Below are positions 63,405-64,000 of a DNA stretch of 64,000 bases, piece by piece. Source of the stretch: CBDFKF01 sp965248765. Lineage in GTDB: Bacteria > Pseudomonadota > Alphaproteobacteria > VGEJ01. The notes under the pieces were generated by a model. That model did no database searches and was not told the origin of the DNA. It saw only the letters and a list, made by a program, of their open reading frames with translations. The first letter of the stretch is position 1, and each line of letters opens with the position of its first letter. The position numbers were made by a program, and so were the translations under genes. Location: positions 143,591 through 207,590 of the forward strand of contig CBDFKF010000001.1 of the NCBI GenBank assembly GCA_965248765.1. Direction: 5' to 3'.

Positions 63405-64000
63405 AGGCCCCGCCACGGTGGCGGGCGAGGAAGTCGGTGAGCACCGGATAGTACGCCTCGGGTTCCTCGTAGAACGGCGAGTGTGAGCTGTTCTCGTACA
63501 CCTTGAGCTCGGCATTGGGCAAGGCGTCCTTCATGCGCATCGCGCACGCGGGGGTGAGCTCATCGTACTTGCCGACCGTTATCAGCACCGGGCAGGTGAT
63601 TCGGTGCATATCGGGAATCCGGTTCCAGTCCTTGAGGTTGCCGGTGTAGAGAAACTCGTTCGGCCCCTGCATGGTCTCGTAGGGCTGCATGTTCCAGCCG
63701 TCGATCGAGCGGGCGAGCGGGGGCGGCCATTTCTGCAGGCGGCAGACGTGCCGGTAGTTGAGGAGCGTGATGACCGCCGCGTACTCGGGGTGGTCCAAGG
63801 TGCCCTCGGCTTCGTGCCGCTGCATCATGGCGACGGTCTCGGGCCCGAGGGCGGCGCGGTGGCGATCGAGCTCGCTGATCAAATGCGGCATGTCACCGCA
63901 GGTGTCCCCGAGCATCACGGTCTTCAGGTTATCGTGGTGGGTGAGGCTGTATTCGATGCCGAGCCAGCCGCCCCAGGAATGGCCGAGGAGGTGCACCTTG
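63403..64000 (-). CDS. Proline iminopeptidase-like alpha/beta hydrolase, partial (start beyond window)
   Basis: The C-terminal 198 or so residues of an alpha/beta hydrolase. The nucleophile elbow HLLGHSWGGWLGIEY is at the very beginning, followed by a helical cap (DLNYRHVCRLQKW-like LLNYRHVCRLQKWPPP), YTGNLKDWNRIPDMHRI, the catalytic Asp in GKYDELTPACA and the catalytic His in YENSSHSPFYEEPE. These match the proline iminopeptidase (S33) and related tricorn-interacting families. The 5' end lies outside the window, so the start cannot be given. Its stop codon lies within hairpin 2 of the intergenic repeat. Confidence 0.85.
   Translation of the reverse strand, partial: KVHLLGHSWGGWLGIEYSLTHHDNLKTVMLGDTCGDMPHLISELDRHRAALGPETVAMMQRHEAEGTLDHPEYAAVITLLNYRHVCRLQKWPPPLARSIDGWNMQPYETMQGPNEFLYTGNLKDWNRIPDMHRITCPVLITVGKYDELTPACAMRMKDALPNAELKVYENSSHSPFYEEPEAYYPVLTDFLARHRGGA

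Overview
The window is high-GC DNA whose families point to an alphaproteobacterium: an AcuI-type reductase, RraA-like proteins, class III cyclase/TPR proteins, several luciferase-like monooxygenases, HyuA, and a GluQRS/D-amino-acid dehydrogenase pair. The palindromic intergenic repeats of the 'CATCCTGAGGAGC...TCTCGAAGGA' type support the same placement. No rRNA, tRNA, CRISPR array, phage or plasmid backbone was recognised. The lineage is inferred from gene content only.

Layout. 0-6.5 kb: an RNA helicase, a two-gene luciferase-like oxidoreductase operon, a carboxymuconolactone-decarboxylase-like protein, a short homoserine-dehydrogenase-like enzyme and an EamA transporter. 6.5-9.1 kb: a 1,019-bp tandem duplication, bounded by the 5-bp sequence CAGCC, holding two copies of an exported protein gene, one frameshifted. 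9.3-11.5 kb: acuI-type reductase plus thiolase. 11.7-14.3 kb: a three-gene sugar cassette (WbpD-like acetyltransferase, WbpE-like aminotransferase, methyltransferase). 14.3-18.8 kb: a CHAT protease-STAND ATPase-TPR gene with an overlapping downstream gene of unknown function; this is the best candidate for an undescribed system. 19-24 kb: a decayed accessory zone with two SDR 3'-end fragments, a broken GYD gene, a luciferase-like gene, and an IS1380-type element splitting a TPR gene.

23.7-37 kb: an ABC sugar-type importer without an ATPase gene, an SDR (full-length parent of the fragments), a frameshifted aldo/keto reductase, a patatin, an alcohol dehydrogenase, a decayed cyclase/AAA/TPR pseudogene facing an intact cyclase/TPR gene, an MFS transporter and a possible metallopeptidase. 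37.2-42.5 kb: a very large RTX adhesin whose 5' end is missing. 42.8-49.2 kb: a DUF3291 protein, an RraA-like protein, a glutamine-synthetase-like enzyme and a fused double ABC exporter.

49.4-53.3 kb: a valine-catabolism operon (enoyl-CoA hydratase, acyl-CoA dehydrogenase, 3-hydroxyisobutyryl-CoA hydrolase, 3-hydroxyisobutyrate dehydrogenase). 53.3-58.7 kb, minus strand: a cation efflux protein under an ArsR/SmtB-like operator, a DMSP-lyase-like cupin, an HIBADH-like reductase, a CMD protein, a D-amino-acid dehydrogenase, GluQRS and an acidic protein. 58.9-64 kb: HyuA, SDR, RraA-like and alpha/beta hydrolase in series, then a partial proline-iminopeptidase-like hydrolase.

Several otherwise well-conserved genes carry single-base frameshifts, some in short homopolymers, so either sequencing error or recent decay affects this assembly.
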